In this document: positions 6,684 to 15,032 of the stretch, piece after piece
How positions within the stretch are numbered: the stretch's first letter is position 1
Layout: every line of letters starts with the position of its first letter
Source of the DNA: Nostoc mirabile CHAB5784
GTDB taxonomy: Bacteria; Cyanobacteriota; Cyanobacteriia; Cyanobacteriales; Nostocaceae
Direction of reading: 5' to 3'
NCBI RefSeq assembly: GCF_020829645.1
Contig: NZ_JAIVFS010000052.1
Span: 1 to 48,516 of the forward strand
Length of the DNA: 48,516 bases
Made by a program: the position numbers and the translations under genes
The notes under the pieces: generated by a model
Told to the model about the DNA's origin: nothing
Seen by the model: the letters and a program-made list of their open reading frames with translations, nothing else
Database searches by the model: none

Positions 6684-8369
6684 TTATTTCTTTTTACTGG
6701 AAGCTTTTGCAGCTTTTTTAGCCGCTTTTTCAGCAGCGATCGCAGCTAACTTTGCTTGTTCTTTTTCTTCGGCAATTTTCTGGAGATAGTAATGATAATC
6801 TCCTAAGTAAACCCGGAATTCCCCATCACGAATTTCGACGATTTTGTTAGCTACTTGAGAAATAAAGTAGCGGTCATGGGAAACTACAATTGCCGTACCA
6901 TCATAGTTTTTAAGCGCTTCTTCCAGCATTTCTTTCGCTGGAATATCTAGGTGGTTTGTCGGCTCATCTAAAATTAGTAAGTTCGCGGGACGTAAGAGCA
7001 TTTTTGCCAACGCCAGACGAGCTTTTTCTCCTCCACTTAATGCCCCAACTGCCTTAAATACAGTATCACCAGTAAATAAGAAACGTCCCAAAAGCGTGCG
7101 AACTTCTTGATTATCCCAGTCGGGAACTTCATCATGGATAGTTTCCATGACAGTTTTCTTCAAATCCAAAGCTTCAGCTTGATTTTGCTCAAAGTAACCG
7201 GGAATAACGTTATGATCCCCTAATTTAACGCTACCTTCTGTGGGTGGTTCCATACCCATAATTACACGCAGAAGGGTAGATTTTCCAGCACCGTTGGGGC
7301 CAAGAAAAGCAATGCGATCGCCTCTTTCAATGAGGAGATTTGCTGCCAAAAACAGGATTTTATCACCATAAAGATGAGTTAAATCTTTAATGTCCACTAC
7401 TTCGCGTCCACTGCGGGGTGCAGGGGGAAAACGGAAGTGTAGAGTTCTTACCCCAGCAATGGGTGCTTCAATGCGTTCAATTTTGTCGAGTTGCTTTTCC
7501 CGGCTTTTTGCCTGGGTACTGCGGGTAGCACTGGCGCGAAATCTATCAACAAAGGTTTGCTGTTTCTCTAATTCTTTCTGCTGACGTTCGTAAGCACTAA
7601 GCTGTGCTGATTGACTTTCGGCTTTTTGTGACAAATATGCCGAGTAGTTACCAAGGTAGGTACTGGAAACGCCACGTTCAGTTTCCACAATTTGGGTGCA
7701 GAGGCGGTCAAGGAACTCCCGGTCATGGGAGACTATTACCATTGGCGTAATCAGCCCTCGGAGGTAATTTTCTAACCACTCAATGGTTTCTAAATCTAGG
7801 TGGTTAGTCGGTTCATCCAGCAGCAACAAGTCGGGTTTTTGCAGGAGGATTTTACCCAAACTCATCCGCATTTGCCAACCACCACTGAAAGCGCTGACAA
7901 GGCGATCGCCATCTTCTAGCCCAAACCCCATCTCTGGTAAAATTTTCCCGATGCGTGCATCTAAGTTATAGCCATCCAAGGCTTCAAATTTGCGCTGCAA
8001 GCGATCCAACTTGTCGATCAGTCGATCCAGTTCCTCTGGGCTAGCCGTTTCCATCTCTTGTGGCACATGCGCCAGAGATAACTGTACTTCGTTGGCTTCT
8101 TTGAAGACAGTCCAAAATTCTTCTCTAACGGTGCGGGTGGGGTCTACTTCAAACTCTTGGTTGAGGTAGGCTATATGTAAGCTATTAGGACGGATAATTT
8201 CGCCTGCGGTGGGTTCAATTTCTCCAGAGATGATTTTGAGTTGGGTAGATTTTCCAGCACCGTTGACACCGACTAAGCCGATGCGATCGCCTGGTTTAAC
8301 TTCCCAGTTGATATCTTTGAGAACTTCGCCTGTGGGATAAATTTTACTTATATGTTCTAGTCGCAGCAT
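6684..8369 (-). CDS. ABC-F family ATP-binding protein
   Basis: 561 residues with two ABC ATPase domains and no membrane segment, as in ABC-F proteins that act on the ribosome. Domain 1 has Walker A VGVNGAGKST (about 33-42), signature FSGGWQMR and Walker B LLLLDEPTNHLDLET. Domain 2 has LGPNGAGKST, LSGGEKARLA and LLILDEPTNHLD. Between them lies the charged helical linker (YERQQKELEKQQTFVDRFRASATRS, given here only in part: KELEKQQTFVDRF) that reaches towards the peptidyl-transferase centre in this family. The C-terminus is a Lys/Ala-rich tail (EKAAKKAAKASSKKK). The subtype (Uup- or EttA-like) is not certain. The ATG at 8369 gives the usual start LRLEHISKIYP. Confidence 0.9.
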   Translation of the reverse strand: MLRLEHISKIYPTGEVLKDINWEVKPGDRIGLVGVNGAGKSTQLKIISGEIEPTAGEIIRPNSLHIAYLNQEFEVDPTRTVREEFWTVFKEANEVQLSLAHVPQEMETASPEELDRLIDKLDRLQRKFEALDGYNLDARIGKILPEMGFGLEDGDRLVSAFSGGWQMRMSLGKILLQKPDLLLLDEPTNHLDLETIEWLENYLRGLITPMVIVSHDREFLDRLCTQIVETERGVSSTYLGNYSAYLSQKAESQSAQLSAYERQQKELEKQQTFVDRFRASATRSTQAKSREKQLDKIERIEAPIAGVRTLHFRFPPAPRSGREVVDIKDLTHLYGDKILFLAANLLIERGDRIAFLGPNGAGKSTLLRVIMGMEPPTEGSVKLGDHNVIPGYFEQNQAEALDLKKTVMETIHDEVPDWDNQEVRTLLGRFLFTGDTVFKAVGALSGGEKARLALAKMLLRPANLLILDEPTNHLDIPAKEMLEEALKNYDGTAIVVSHDRYFISQVANKIVEIRDGEFRVYLGDYHYYLQKIAEEKEQAKLAAIAAEKAAKKAAKASSKKK

Positions 8370-8525
8370 TAAGTTTCTCTCAGGTAGGGAGTGGGTGGTT
8401 GAGGACGAAGTACTAACACCGCCTCTAATATTAACAAAAATTAACTATAAATTCGTCGTGATCAAGTCTGGGGAGCCGCAAACCAAATTTGGCTTGAGCC
8501 ACGAATAAAATTTACCACATCTATC

Positions 8526-8861
8526 TCAAGGCTGACTTTGTGCTAATTGTCTAACTTCTTCGACACTGAAACTAAATGCCTCTGCTACTTGTTCCACAGT
8601 CACCCCCAATTTCAATAAGGTGGGTATTAATTTTAATTTGGCTCTACGCTCCCCTTTTTGCATGGCATCATGATAAAGTTTTGCGTTTTGAACTTGGTTT
8701 ATGGTTAAATCTAACCCCTCTGCAACTTGCTCAATAGTTAACCCTAAATCTAATAGACGAGGTACTGATTGCAGTAAACCTTCCAAACGCCCTTCTTCAA
8801 ATGCTTCTTGATAAACTTTTGTATCTTTGAAACTCATAGTTCCTATGTTGTAGTCCACCAA
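8526..8861 (-). CDS. helical-repeat protein, tail of a DUF2887/Rpn-type nuclease
   Basis: A 111-residue protein made almost entirely of two copies of a helix-turn-helix-like unit: VPRLLDLGLTIEQVAEGLDL and IPTLLKLGVTVEQVAEAFSF, preceded by KVYQEAFEEGRLEG. The same unit forms the C-terminus of the adjacent larger gene (LTVEQVAQALDLSVEEVRQA), so this is probably a tail-only paralogue or a 5'-deleted copy. No nuclease core is present. The start may be the TTG at 8861 or the ATG at the residue pair MSF. It is co-directional, 27 nt downstream of its relative. Function unknown. Confidence 0.55.
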   Translation of the reverse strand: MVDYNIGTMSFKDTKVYQEAFEEGRLEGLLQSVPRLLDLGLTIEQVAEGLDLTINQVQNAKLYHDAMQKGERRAKLKLIPTLLKLGVTVEQVAEAFSFSVEEVRQLAQSQP

Positions 8862-8888
8862 TTCCTCTACTCCTTGATCAGAAGAATC

Positions 8889-9710
8889 CTAGTGCGCGGC
8901 TTGTCTGACTTCTTCGACACTTAAATCTAACGCCTGTGCTACTTGTTCTACAGTCAACCCTGCTGCCAACATTCCTGGTACTGCTTTTAGTTTACCTTTA
9001 AGCTCACCTTGTTCAATGCCTTGTTCAATGCCTTGTTTAATGCCTTGTTCAATGCCTTCCTGAAAGGCTTCCTGATAAAATCTGGTTTGCTTTAACTCAC
9101 TTAAGCTAAACATTTCTTCCATCTCCTCCCTACTCAGTGTCGGAAACTTATAAGCCAAAATAGTCTCTATAAATTGTAATAATTGTTGCTGTTTTGGTGG
9201 TGAGTTTATCTCTGACTTGGTTCTGTCTATCAACTCCCTTGCTTTAGCGATCGCTATGTCGTCGGTTGCAATTACTAATTTAGCAGTTGCAATGCCAATT
9301 GGAAGCGATGCAGCTTCACTTAATTCATCCAAATAAATGCGCCTGACGCGCCCACTTGTGAAAAACTCACGGTAATGTTTGATATTGCCTGTATCTACAT
9401 TCCTGTTTGGGTATAAAACCACAGCACTCCAGTCATTTAATGGTTGATTATGACGGAGGTATAAACATATTTCTGCAATTAGCCGTGAATAAATTTCCCC
9501 ATCAGCTTGAAATTGCACTTCAACAAAGTAAATCGGATTCTCGCTTCCTTGTGTCGGTAGAAATACACCATCTATTCTGAAGGCTGTTTGTTTGATTTCA
9601 ACTGATGAAAATTGATAAAGGCTAGCTTTTTCTGGCGGATTACCAATAAGTTCAAAGAAGATATCAGGAAATTCTTGAAACAGCCGATAAAAGATGATGT
9701 CTGTTTTCAC
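8889..9710 (-). CDS. DUF2887 / Rpn-like PD-(D/E)XK nuclease family protein
   Basis: 273 residues. The N-terminal half has the cyanobacterial DUF2887 pattern: FYRLFQEFPDIFFELIG, FRIDGVFLP with the putative catalytic Asp, and IYFVEVQFQAD giving the E-x-Q version of the nuclease motif, followed by YLRHNQPLNDWSAVVLYP. This family is related to Rpn/PDDEXK transposase-like proteins, some of which promote recombination. The C-terminus has a Gly-Ile-Glu-Gln repeat (GIEQGIKQGIEQGIEQG) and one helical unit LTVEQVAQALDLSVEEVR. A shorter paralogue of the tail follows directly. Family confident; activity not shown. Confidence 0.8.
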   Translation of the reverse strand: MKTDIIFYRLFQEFPDIFFELIGNPPEKASLYQFSSVEIKQTAFRIDGVFLPTQGSENPIYFVEVQFQADGEIYSRLIAEICLYLRHNQPLNDWSAVVLYPNRNVDTGNIKHYREFFTSGRVRRIYLDELSEAASLPIGIATAKLVIATDDIAIAKARELIDRTKSEINSPPKQQQLLQFIETILAYKFPTLSREEMEEMFSLSELKQTRFYQEAFQEGIEQGIKQGIEQGIEQGELKGKLKAVPGMLAAGLTVEQVAQALDLSVEEVRQAAH

Positions 9711-9744
9711 AATTTTATATCATTTGAAGATTTTGATTTACTGT

Positions 9745-10242
9745 TTATGTGTTGCTTGATTCTTCAGAACCATCTCGCACTTTCAGCAATTGCTCTTTTG
9801 CCATCCCTAATATACGTGATAGTGGCGCTAATAAACTATCATCAAATGCTTCGCCTCCATAAATATTATTCAACTCAGTGGGGGATAATTTAAAGGTGTC
9901 GCAGAATTTAGTAAACTCCTGGTTACTCAAGTCAAGCTCTTTTTGTCTATCATGAAGTAAAACTGCGATCGCTCTTGTTCCATGCTTCGGACGTTCACTA
10001 GTTTTTACATATTTTTCCATTAAATAATAGACTTTTCTCGTATCGCCTCCCAGTTTTTTAATTAAATCAGTACAAGCCATTTTTAGTGCTTTTTTTAAAA
10101 CTTCTTCTTCATTTAGAAACTTAATAATTTCGCTAGCATATTCTGGTTTAAAAAAACCTACCAAATCACCTTTATGGTAAATTGGTATATAAGGCTCATT
10201 TGATTCAAAATGCCAATCTAACGGTTCGTTGCGTAGAGACAT
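9745..10242 (-). CDS. unknown protein with possible degenerate HTH
   Basis: 165 residues from ATG 10242 (MSLRNEPLDWHFES), chosen because GGGGTGCGG precedes it; an upstream start at 10287 would add 15 residues. The middle is helical and charged (EEEVLKKALKMACTDLIKKLG). The C-terminal third (NQEFTKFCDTFKLSPTELNNI, in part) has the spacing of a diverged Cro-type helix-turn-helix, but I cannot confirm it. No membrane segment. It lies 34 nt upstream of the DUF2887 gene on the same strand, so the two may be cotranscribed. I do not recognise a family. Confidence 0.55.
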   Translation of the reverse strand: MSLRNEPLDWHFESNEPYIPIYHKGDLVGFFKPEYASEIIKFLNEEEVLKKALKMACTDLIKKLGGDTRKVYYLMEKYVKTSERPKHGTRAIAVLLHDRQKELDLSNQEFTKFCDTFKLSPTELNNIYGGEAFDDSLLAPLSRILGMAKEQLLKVRDGSEESSNT

Positions 10243-10309
10243 AGCCGCACCCCTAAATATTTTAAGATTGCACCATTTTAAAACCATTTATTCCTTAACT
10301 GCCAGTAAA

Positions 10310-10425
10310 ATACCCTATCACTGGCGATTAAAAATCGCAGCTATATAGACAAAACCCACCTCCGTGGGTTTCAACTTGCTGGAGTCCACGCAGACGGACT
10401 TAGTTTGTGTAGCCGTTATGCATTT
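10310..10425. repeat. intergenic hairpin element (AAACCCAC / GTGGGTTT type)
   Basis: Two stems lie side by side: AAACCCAC-CTCC-GTGGGTTT (about 10352-10371) and AGTCC-ACGCAGAC-GGACT (about 10383-10401), next to GATTAAAAATC. I recognise this combination as an interspersed element common in Nostoc-type genomes. It fills much of the 354-nt gap before the GTPase gene. The rest of the gap (to 10596) has one HIP1 octamer and no gene. Confidence 0.55.
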
Positions 10426-10596
10426 CTACCAGAACCTCGAACTCAACCAAAATTAGCGATCGCCCTGCTCATCACCAAGTGGCTAAAGGCTTCCCATAGG
10501 CGCAGTTGGTGGTGTTATGAGGCTTTTGTTAGATATTCAACCATAATGGGCATACTGTAAATATCAAGTGAGTAGCATCGAAACAGGGTAAACAGT

Positions 10597-12561
10597 ATGT
10601 TGACGATAACGTGGCAAGAAGAGATTGCATCCTTGAAACAAGATTTGACGAAGGAAATTAAAACAATCTCAGGTAATTCTGAAATTAATATACCTAATCA
10701 TATTTGCATTAATAACCTGAAATCCAAGTTAGAGCGATTAGATGAAATAGAGAAAATTCTTAGTATAGAAAAATATAAAATTGCTTTTATAGGTACTGTT
10801 GGGCAAGGAAAGACTACAGCTATTTGCCATCTTTTTAACTTGATAAGCGACTTCCATGTTTCCAAAACTACCAAGGAGTTACTATCAACGGGATCAGGTA
10901 AAACTACTATATGTGAAGTAATTATCAAAGCTGCGGAAAAAAGTTATATAGAAATAGAGCCTTATACAGTTGATGAGATGGAAAATCTTATTTTTGAATT
11001 CTGCGACTATATTGCAGATAAAGACGATATTCAAGCAGATCAAAAAATAATTATTTCTACAGAAATTGGAAGGGCTATTAGAAATATCATAAAAATGAAT
11101 TATCACAACAAAACAAATTATGATGGTGTTAGAAATAGAGCTAAAAGAATTGACACAGCTAAGGAAAACCTTGATTTATTCGGATTCGATGAATTTAAAA
11201 AACTTGCTTTGAATAATGCAAATCTGGAATCTAGAACTACGAATAAAATTGAATTTGATAACCAAAAAAATGAGCAAGAATGGATAAAAAATACCTTTGC
11301 TGCCATAAATAATGTTGAGCTTGAGGAGTTTGCTATTCCTAGAAAAATATATCTTTATGTGAGCTATGATGTTTTATCTGGCTCAAACTTGTCTCAGTTC
11401 GATTCAATTGTGGATACTAAAGGACTTGATGAAAATCCAATTCGTAAAGACTTGCAGAAATATATTGAAAATCAGGATACTATCTGTCTCTTTGTCACTC
11501 CCTTTAATGATGCTCCTGAAGCTAATATTAGGAATTTAATAGGTTATCATCTTACCTCTAAATCCAAAGATTTTCATCATAGATTTGTAACTTTGGTATT
11601 GCCTCACAAAAATCAACCTGAACAAGTGAATGGATGTGATGGAGATTGGGATACAGGAATTCAAATCAGAAAAGAAGAAGTTCAAGCTACATTCAAGAAT
11701 TTGAATTTAGATTTTTTCCAGGAAAACATTTTGTTCTATGATGCTTTTAGGTACTACGGTGATGATATATATAGCCAAGAAGATGTACAGGCAGATAAAA
11801 ATGAATTTCTCGAAGCCATAGCCGAAGTCGTACAACGTAGACGAAATATTTTATTGGACGAAATCAAAAATATCCAAGAAAGCTTTACGAGAATAAAAAA
11901 TGGTGATGCTTTGACAGTATCAGAAATCAAAGCAATTGAAAATGCCATTCATAAGATAAAAGATTTACGCTATTTAAATAAAAGAGTACCTAGTTTTGTT
12001 TATAAAGATTTTATTGATAAATATATTGAATATTATCGTACTGTTTATCGTGCATGGAATACTAAACATGCTATACATAGAAACTTCGGTTATTATGAGC
12101 CAAGGAATATAGACATATATTACGATATTAGGGTTATTGCTGAGGGAATAAATGAAGATGAAATGTTGAAGAAGTTTACCAAACAAGCAAAGCAGGAATT
12201 AGAAAATATCCTTAATGAGCTTACATCTGCAAATGAATCTTTAAAAACACTTATCCCTGAATTAGTCATACAATTTAATTCATTTTATGACAATTTTATA
12301 AGTGAAGTAGGTGTAGAAATTCAATATGAAGCTATAAAAAAACTATCACCTCAAAACGAAGATTCTGAATTTTGGACGGCTCTAATTAAGGAAAAGGGTA
12401 GGGTACAGCTTCCAGGTGAAAACTATACAAAGAACGTATGTAGGACATTGAAGCACGAACTTGAAACTGAGCAAAGCTTAAATATATTTTTAGAGATTAA
12501 AGCAGGACAGTATTGGGCAGAATTAGTTACTAAAATCTTAAGCTTTTTCGGAGAAAAATAG
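10597..12561 (+). CDS. dynamin-like large GTPase (candidate defence protein)
   Basis: 654 residues, AT-rich. After a helical N-terminus (1-60) comes a P-loop, IAFIGTVGQGKTT (G66-T73), then a second Gly-rich segment STGSGKTTICEV (98-109) in the place of switch I, where dynamin-like proteins have a conserved Thr. IVDTKGLDENPIRKDL (271-286) is a Walker B/G3 (DxxG) followed by an ordered switch II. NQDTICLFVTPFNDAPE and FVTLVLPHKNQ follow as core strands. The C-terminal half is long alpha-helical (KEEVQATFKNL, EIKNIQESFTRIKNG, KKFTKQAKQELENILNEL), as in bacterial dynamin stalks, without an obvious membrane segment. The nuclease gene follows after 91 nt on the same strand. GTPase class is confident; dynamin-like assignment and defence role are inference. 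Confidence 0.7.
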   Translation: MLTITWQEEIASLKQDLTKEIKTISGNSEINIPNHICINNLKSKLERLDEIEKILSIEKYKIAFIGTVGQGKTTAICHLFNLISDFHVSKTTKELLSTGSGKTTICEVIIKAAEKSYIEIEPYTVDEMENLIFEFCDYIADKDDIQADQKIIISTEIGRAIRNIIKMNYHNKTNYDGVRNRAKRIDTAKENLDLFGFDEFKKLALNNANLESRTTNKIEFDNQKNEQEWIKNTFAAINNVELEEFAIPRKIYLYVSYDVLSGSNLSQFDSIVDTKGLDENPIRKDLQKYIENQDTICLFVTPFNDAPEANIRNLIGYHLTSKSKDFHHRFVTLVLPHKNQPEQVNGCDGDWDTGIQIRKEEVQATFKNLNLDFFQENILFYDAFRYYGDDIYSQEDVQADKNEFLEAIAEVVQRRRNILLDEIKNIQESFTRIKNGDALTVSEIKAIENAIHKIKDLRYLNKRVPSFVYKDFIDKYIEYYRTVYRAWNTKHAIHRNFGYYEPRNIDIYYDIRVIAEGINEDEMLKKFTKQAKQELENILNELTSANESLKTLIPELVIQFNSFYDNFISEVGVEIQYEAIKKLSPQNEDSEFWTALIKEKGRVQLPGENYTKNVCRTLKHELETEQSLNIFLEIKAGQYWAELVTKILSFFGEK

Positions 12562-12652
12562 ACAAATAGCAATTTTAAATTGTATGGAAAATAATAAGGG
12601 ATGCAATAATATTGCGTCCCTAGAACCAGTTTATAAATCAACCTAACTATCT

Positions 12653-13390
12653 ATGACTAGCTTAAGTGAAGAAATATCTAGAAAACTAAATATATATAAA
12701 AGAAACTATGCAGAATATACAAAGTGTTTGATTAAAGGCAGGGAAATTGTTTTAGATGGACGGCCAGAGGAAAAAGTTAGACAATTGTTTATCTACTTTT
12801 TGGTAAATGAAAGTGGATTATTTCCAAGCAAAATTGATATAAAAGTGGAATGTGATTATCATGATATAGAATTATATAAAACTGTAAAAAATGAATATTT
12901 TAAACCATATTCTCCTCCTATAATGATTGTGGAAGTGAAGCGAGAAGAAGAAAATTTGCGTAATCATGAGAAGCAGATTGAAAGATACCTAAAAAAATCT
13001 TGTTCAGAAATTGGTATTTTATATAATTATCATAAAATTATTGCTTATATAAAAAAAGACGCAGTGTTTACGAGTAATAATCTCAATAGTCTTGAAGATA
13101 TACTACCTTTAATCTTGCAAAGTTCTAATAAATTAGATAAAAATTTACTAGAATTTGAAAAAGCTGTAAATGGAAGTTTTGATAGCTTTATTTATCTTGT
13201 TAATCAATATGGAAAATATAAACTTAACAGAATAGTTTTCAGACTTAAAGGTGAGCAGTTACCCATAGTAGGATCTTTCTTCAAATTTCAAGAAAACAAG
13301 CTGTACTACAATATATATGTTCAAGATGTTCAAAAACAGCAAAGCTGTGATTTCCAAGATTTTGAAAAACTAGTTTCTATTATTTATTGA
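12653..13390 (+). CDS. HsdR_N-like PD-(D/E)XK nuclease
   Basis: 245 residues. DGRPEEKVRQLFIYFLVNE (35-53) is the opening helix of the HsdR N-terminal fold; HDIELY (D71) and IMIVEVKRE (E94, K96) give the D...ExK catalytic triad, and QIERY (Q108-Y112) fits the QxxxY motif of type I restriction nucleases. No helicase or methylase follows, so it is a stand-alone nuclease. The C-terminal 100 residues (NLLEFEKAVNGSFDSFIYL, in part) are unrecognised. It is AT-rich like the GTPase gene 91 nt upstream and most likely shares its transcript. I infer a two-gene GTPase-nuclease module. Confidence 0.7.
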   Translation: MTSLSEEISRKLNIYKRNYAEYTKCLIKGREIVLDGRPEEKVRQLFIYFLVNESGLFPSKIDIKVECDYHDIELYKTVKNEYFKPYSPPIMIVEVKREEENLRNHEKQIERYLKKSCSEIGILYNYHKIIAYIKKDAVFTSNNLNSLEDILPLILQSSNKLDKNLLEFEKAVNGSFDSFIYLVNQYGKYKLNRIVFRLKGEQLPIVGSFFKFQENKLYYNIYVQDVQKQQSCDFQDFEKLVSIIY

Positions 13391-13442
13391 CAAATATAAC
13401 GTGTCTCTAAATAAAAAATGAGCATAAGAAAAATGGCAGGAA

Positions 13443-13901
13443 TTATCCTTCCCAGTCTTGACGAGTATCGCACATAAAATTGTCTGCGATCGCATCATCA
13501 AATAAATAGGGGCAATGCTCTGGAAAAGTTCTTAATGGTAAGTTAGTTTCTCGTAGCGCTAAATCGACTCCCGCTTCAAAGCCATCTAACAAGGCTTCTT
13601 CTATTCGAGACTTTAAGCTAGGGTTCTGCCGCAGATGCCTATGGATGGCGCGGCGCTGTTCTCGAATTGTTAAAAACCAACTGCGAGAGCGTTGTTCGGG
13701 TTGATACTCCCACTTCAAGAGATGACCGAGTAATACACTCAGACAACTCACGAGTTGCCGATACTCCTGTCTGCCCAAAGCTTGAATTTCCTCTTGCAGG
13801 TGTTGCCAGTCTAGTTCCATAACTAGCCTCTGCTCTAACGCTTTAGCCTGCTGCTGTGTCCAGCCATAGAAGTCTTGGTCATACAAAAAAGGTTTGTCCA
13901 T
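13443..13901 (-). CDS. DUF29 family protein
   Basis: 152 residues from ATG 13901. MDKPFLYDQDFYGWTQQQAK, then LDWQHLQEEIQALGRQEYRQL, LLKWEYQPEQRSRSW and a tail FPEHCPYLFDDAI match the DUF29 layout. A TTG at 13973 overlapping the preceding stop would add an atypical extension, so it is not used. It lies downstream of an XRE regulator gene on the same strand, 68 nt apart, and converges with the nuclease gene. It is much less AT-rich than the DUF29 gene at 2200-2643. Function unknown. Confidence 0.8.
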   Translation of the reverse strand: MDKPFLYDQDFYGWTQQQAKALEQRLVMELDWQHLQEEIQALGRQEYRQLVSCLSVLLGHLLKWEYQPEQRSRSWFLTIREQRRAIHRHLRQNPSLKSRIEEALLDGFEAGVDLALRETNLPLRTFPEHCPYLFDDAIADNFMCDTRQDWEG

Positions 13902-13969
13902 AGAGTTAAATCTTGCCAGCAACGACCACGAGCTAGTTTGATAATTTAAATTCAATCCTGAACAAATAT

Positions 13970-14332
13970 TCAACTTGCTTTAGCTTCATCCCCGGATGCT
14001 TCAGCCACAGCAGCCAATCTATCTGCCGCAGCTTGAACAATCTGAGCCACTTGACTCAGAGGCATATACTTGATTTGTCTAAGAATCAGGCTCAAATCTG
14101 AGTTTTCTGGTAGTGGCTTGCCATTTAAGTAGCCGAGTAACTGCTCTAAGGTGTAACCGGCTCTTGCTGCAATTTTTGCCAAGTTTTCAGTATCTGGAAC
14201 GCTGTCACCTCTTTCCCACGACTGAACAGCGGTAGTAGAAACTCCCAAAAGCTTACCAAAGGCTCTCTGACTCATGGAGCCACGAGTTGTTTTGACGATT
14301 TCTACCAGTTTCTCTCTACCTTCTGTATTCAC
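13970..14332 (-). CDS. XRE/Cro-type transcriptional regulator
   Basis: 120 residues from GTG 14332 (MNTEGREKLVEIV); a TTG at 14350 is an alternative. The helix-turn-helix is clear: MSQRAFGKLLGVSTTAVQSWERGDSVPDTENLAKIAARAGYTLEQLL (parts: MSQRAFGKLLGVS, AVQSWERGDSVP). A C-terminal helical, Ala-rich segment (VAQIVQAAADRLAAVAEAS) may dimerise. Upstream are three GTTT(A/G)-type repeats between about 14359 and 14388 that could be an operator, and a 7-bp hairpin GACTAAC/GTTAGTC at 14423-14443. The DUF29 gene follows in the same direction. The target is unknown. Confidence 0.8.
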   Translation of the reverse strand: MNTEGREKLVEIVKTTRGSMSQRAFGKLLGVSTTAVQSWERGDSVPDTENLAKIAARAGYTLEQLLGYLNGKPLPENSDLSLILRQIKYMPLSQVAQIVQAAADRLAAVAEASGDEAKAS

Positions 14333-14576
14333 GGCTTGGTAGTTACTCAACTGTATTTACAAGTTTACTTATACGTTTATTAGTTTGTATGAATTTATCT
14401 AACGTTCTACTTTGTGAATATAGACTAACTACCCCTGTTAGTCATATATTTAATATGTAACTGTAATAAAGCAGGAACTGCTAACCCAGTAATTTTTAGC
14501 TTAAAAGACTTCGTTTGCTAAAGCAAGGAAGCTAGTAAGGGTATTACTGCCAATCAATATACGAAGACGGTGCATC

Positions 14577-15023
14577 ATGTTTCACAAGCCACGCAAACTT
14601 AATCAATATCGCCGCAAAGGTAAAAACCTTATAGCCACTAATAAAATTAAACCAGAACAGTGGCATATTTCGGAGGCTGAAGCGAAAGAAGCCCTGAAAG
14701 CTAAAGGCTACGACGTGAAGCAGATCAAGAAAATCCACCGTCTGAAGCATCAGATATGTATTTCCTACTGGGATGCAAAAGGTAACGTATGCAGCAGCTT
14801 TTTTAGCTACCGGATTTTTGCGCGTTGGCAAGAAGAAGCAGAAAAGTTAATTTATACCTGCCAAACCCTGAAGGAATGGGCGAAGCTAAATTACGTTATG
14901 AAGTACGAATTTGCCTATTACCATTATCCCAGTGAAATAGAAGATGCACTTCACGAAATATTAGAAAACCACTTATGTGTGTTAAAAGCAACTGCACAAC
15001 AAGTGGTTTTACAGGATCTTTAA
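14577..15023 (+). CDS. conserved unknown cyanobacterial protein
   Basis: 148 residues from ATG 14577 (MFHKPRKLNQYRRKGKNLI). Basic N-terminus, then a possible alpha/beta core: EAKEALKAKGYDVKQIKKI and HQICISYWDAKGNVCSSF, then a helical segment with ARWQEEAEKLIYTC. No membrane segment or signal. The gene converges with prfA, the two stops being only about 10 nt apart, so transcripts probably overlap. Codon use looks native. I do not recognise the family. Confidence 0.65.
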   Translation: MFHKPRKLNQYRRKGKNLIATNKIKPEQWHISEAEAKEALKAKGYDVKQIKKIHRLKHQICISYWDAKGNVCSSFFSYRIFARWQEEAEKLIYTCQTLKEWAKLNYVMKYEFAYYHYPSEIEDALHEILENHLCVLKATAQQVVLQDL

Positions 15024-15032
15024 CAGCAAAAA

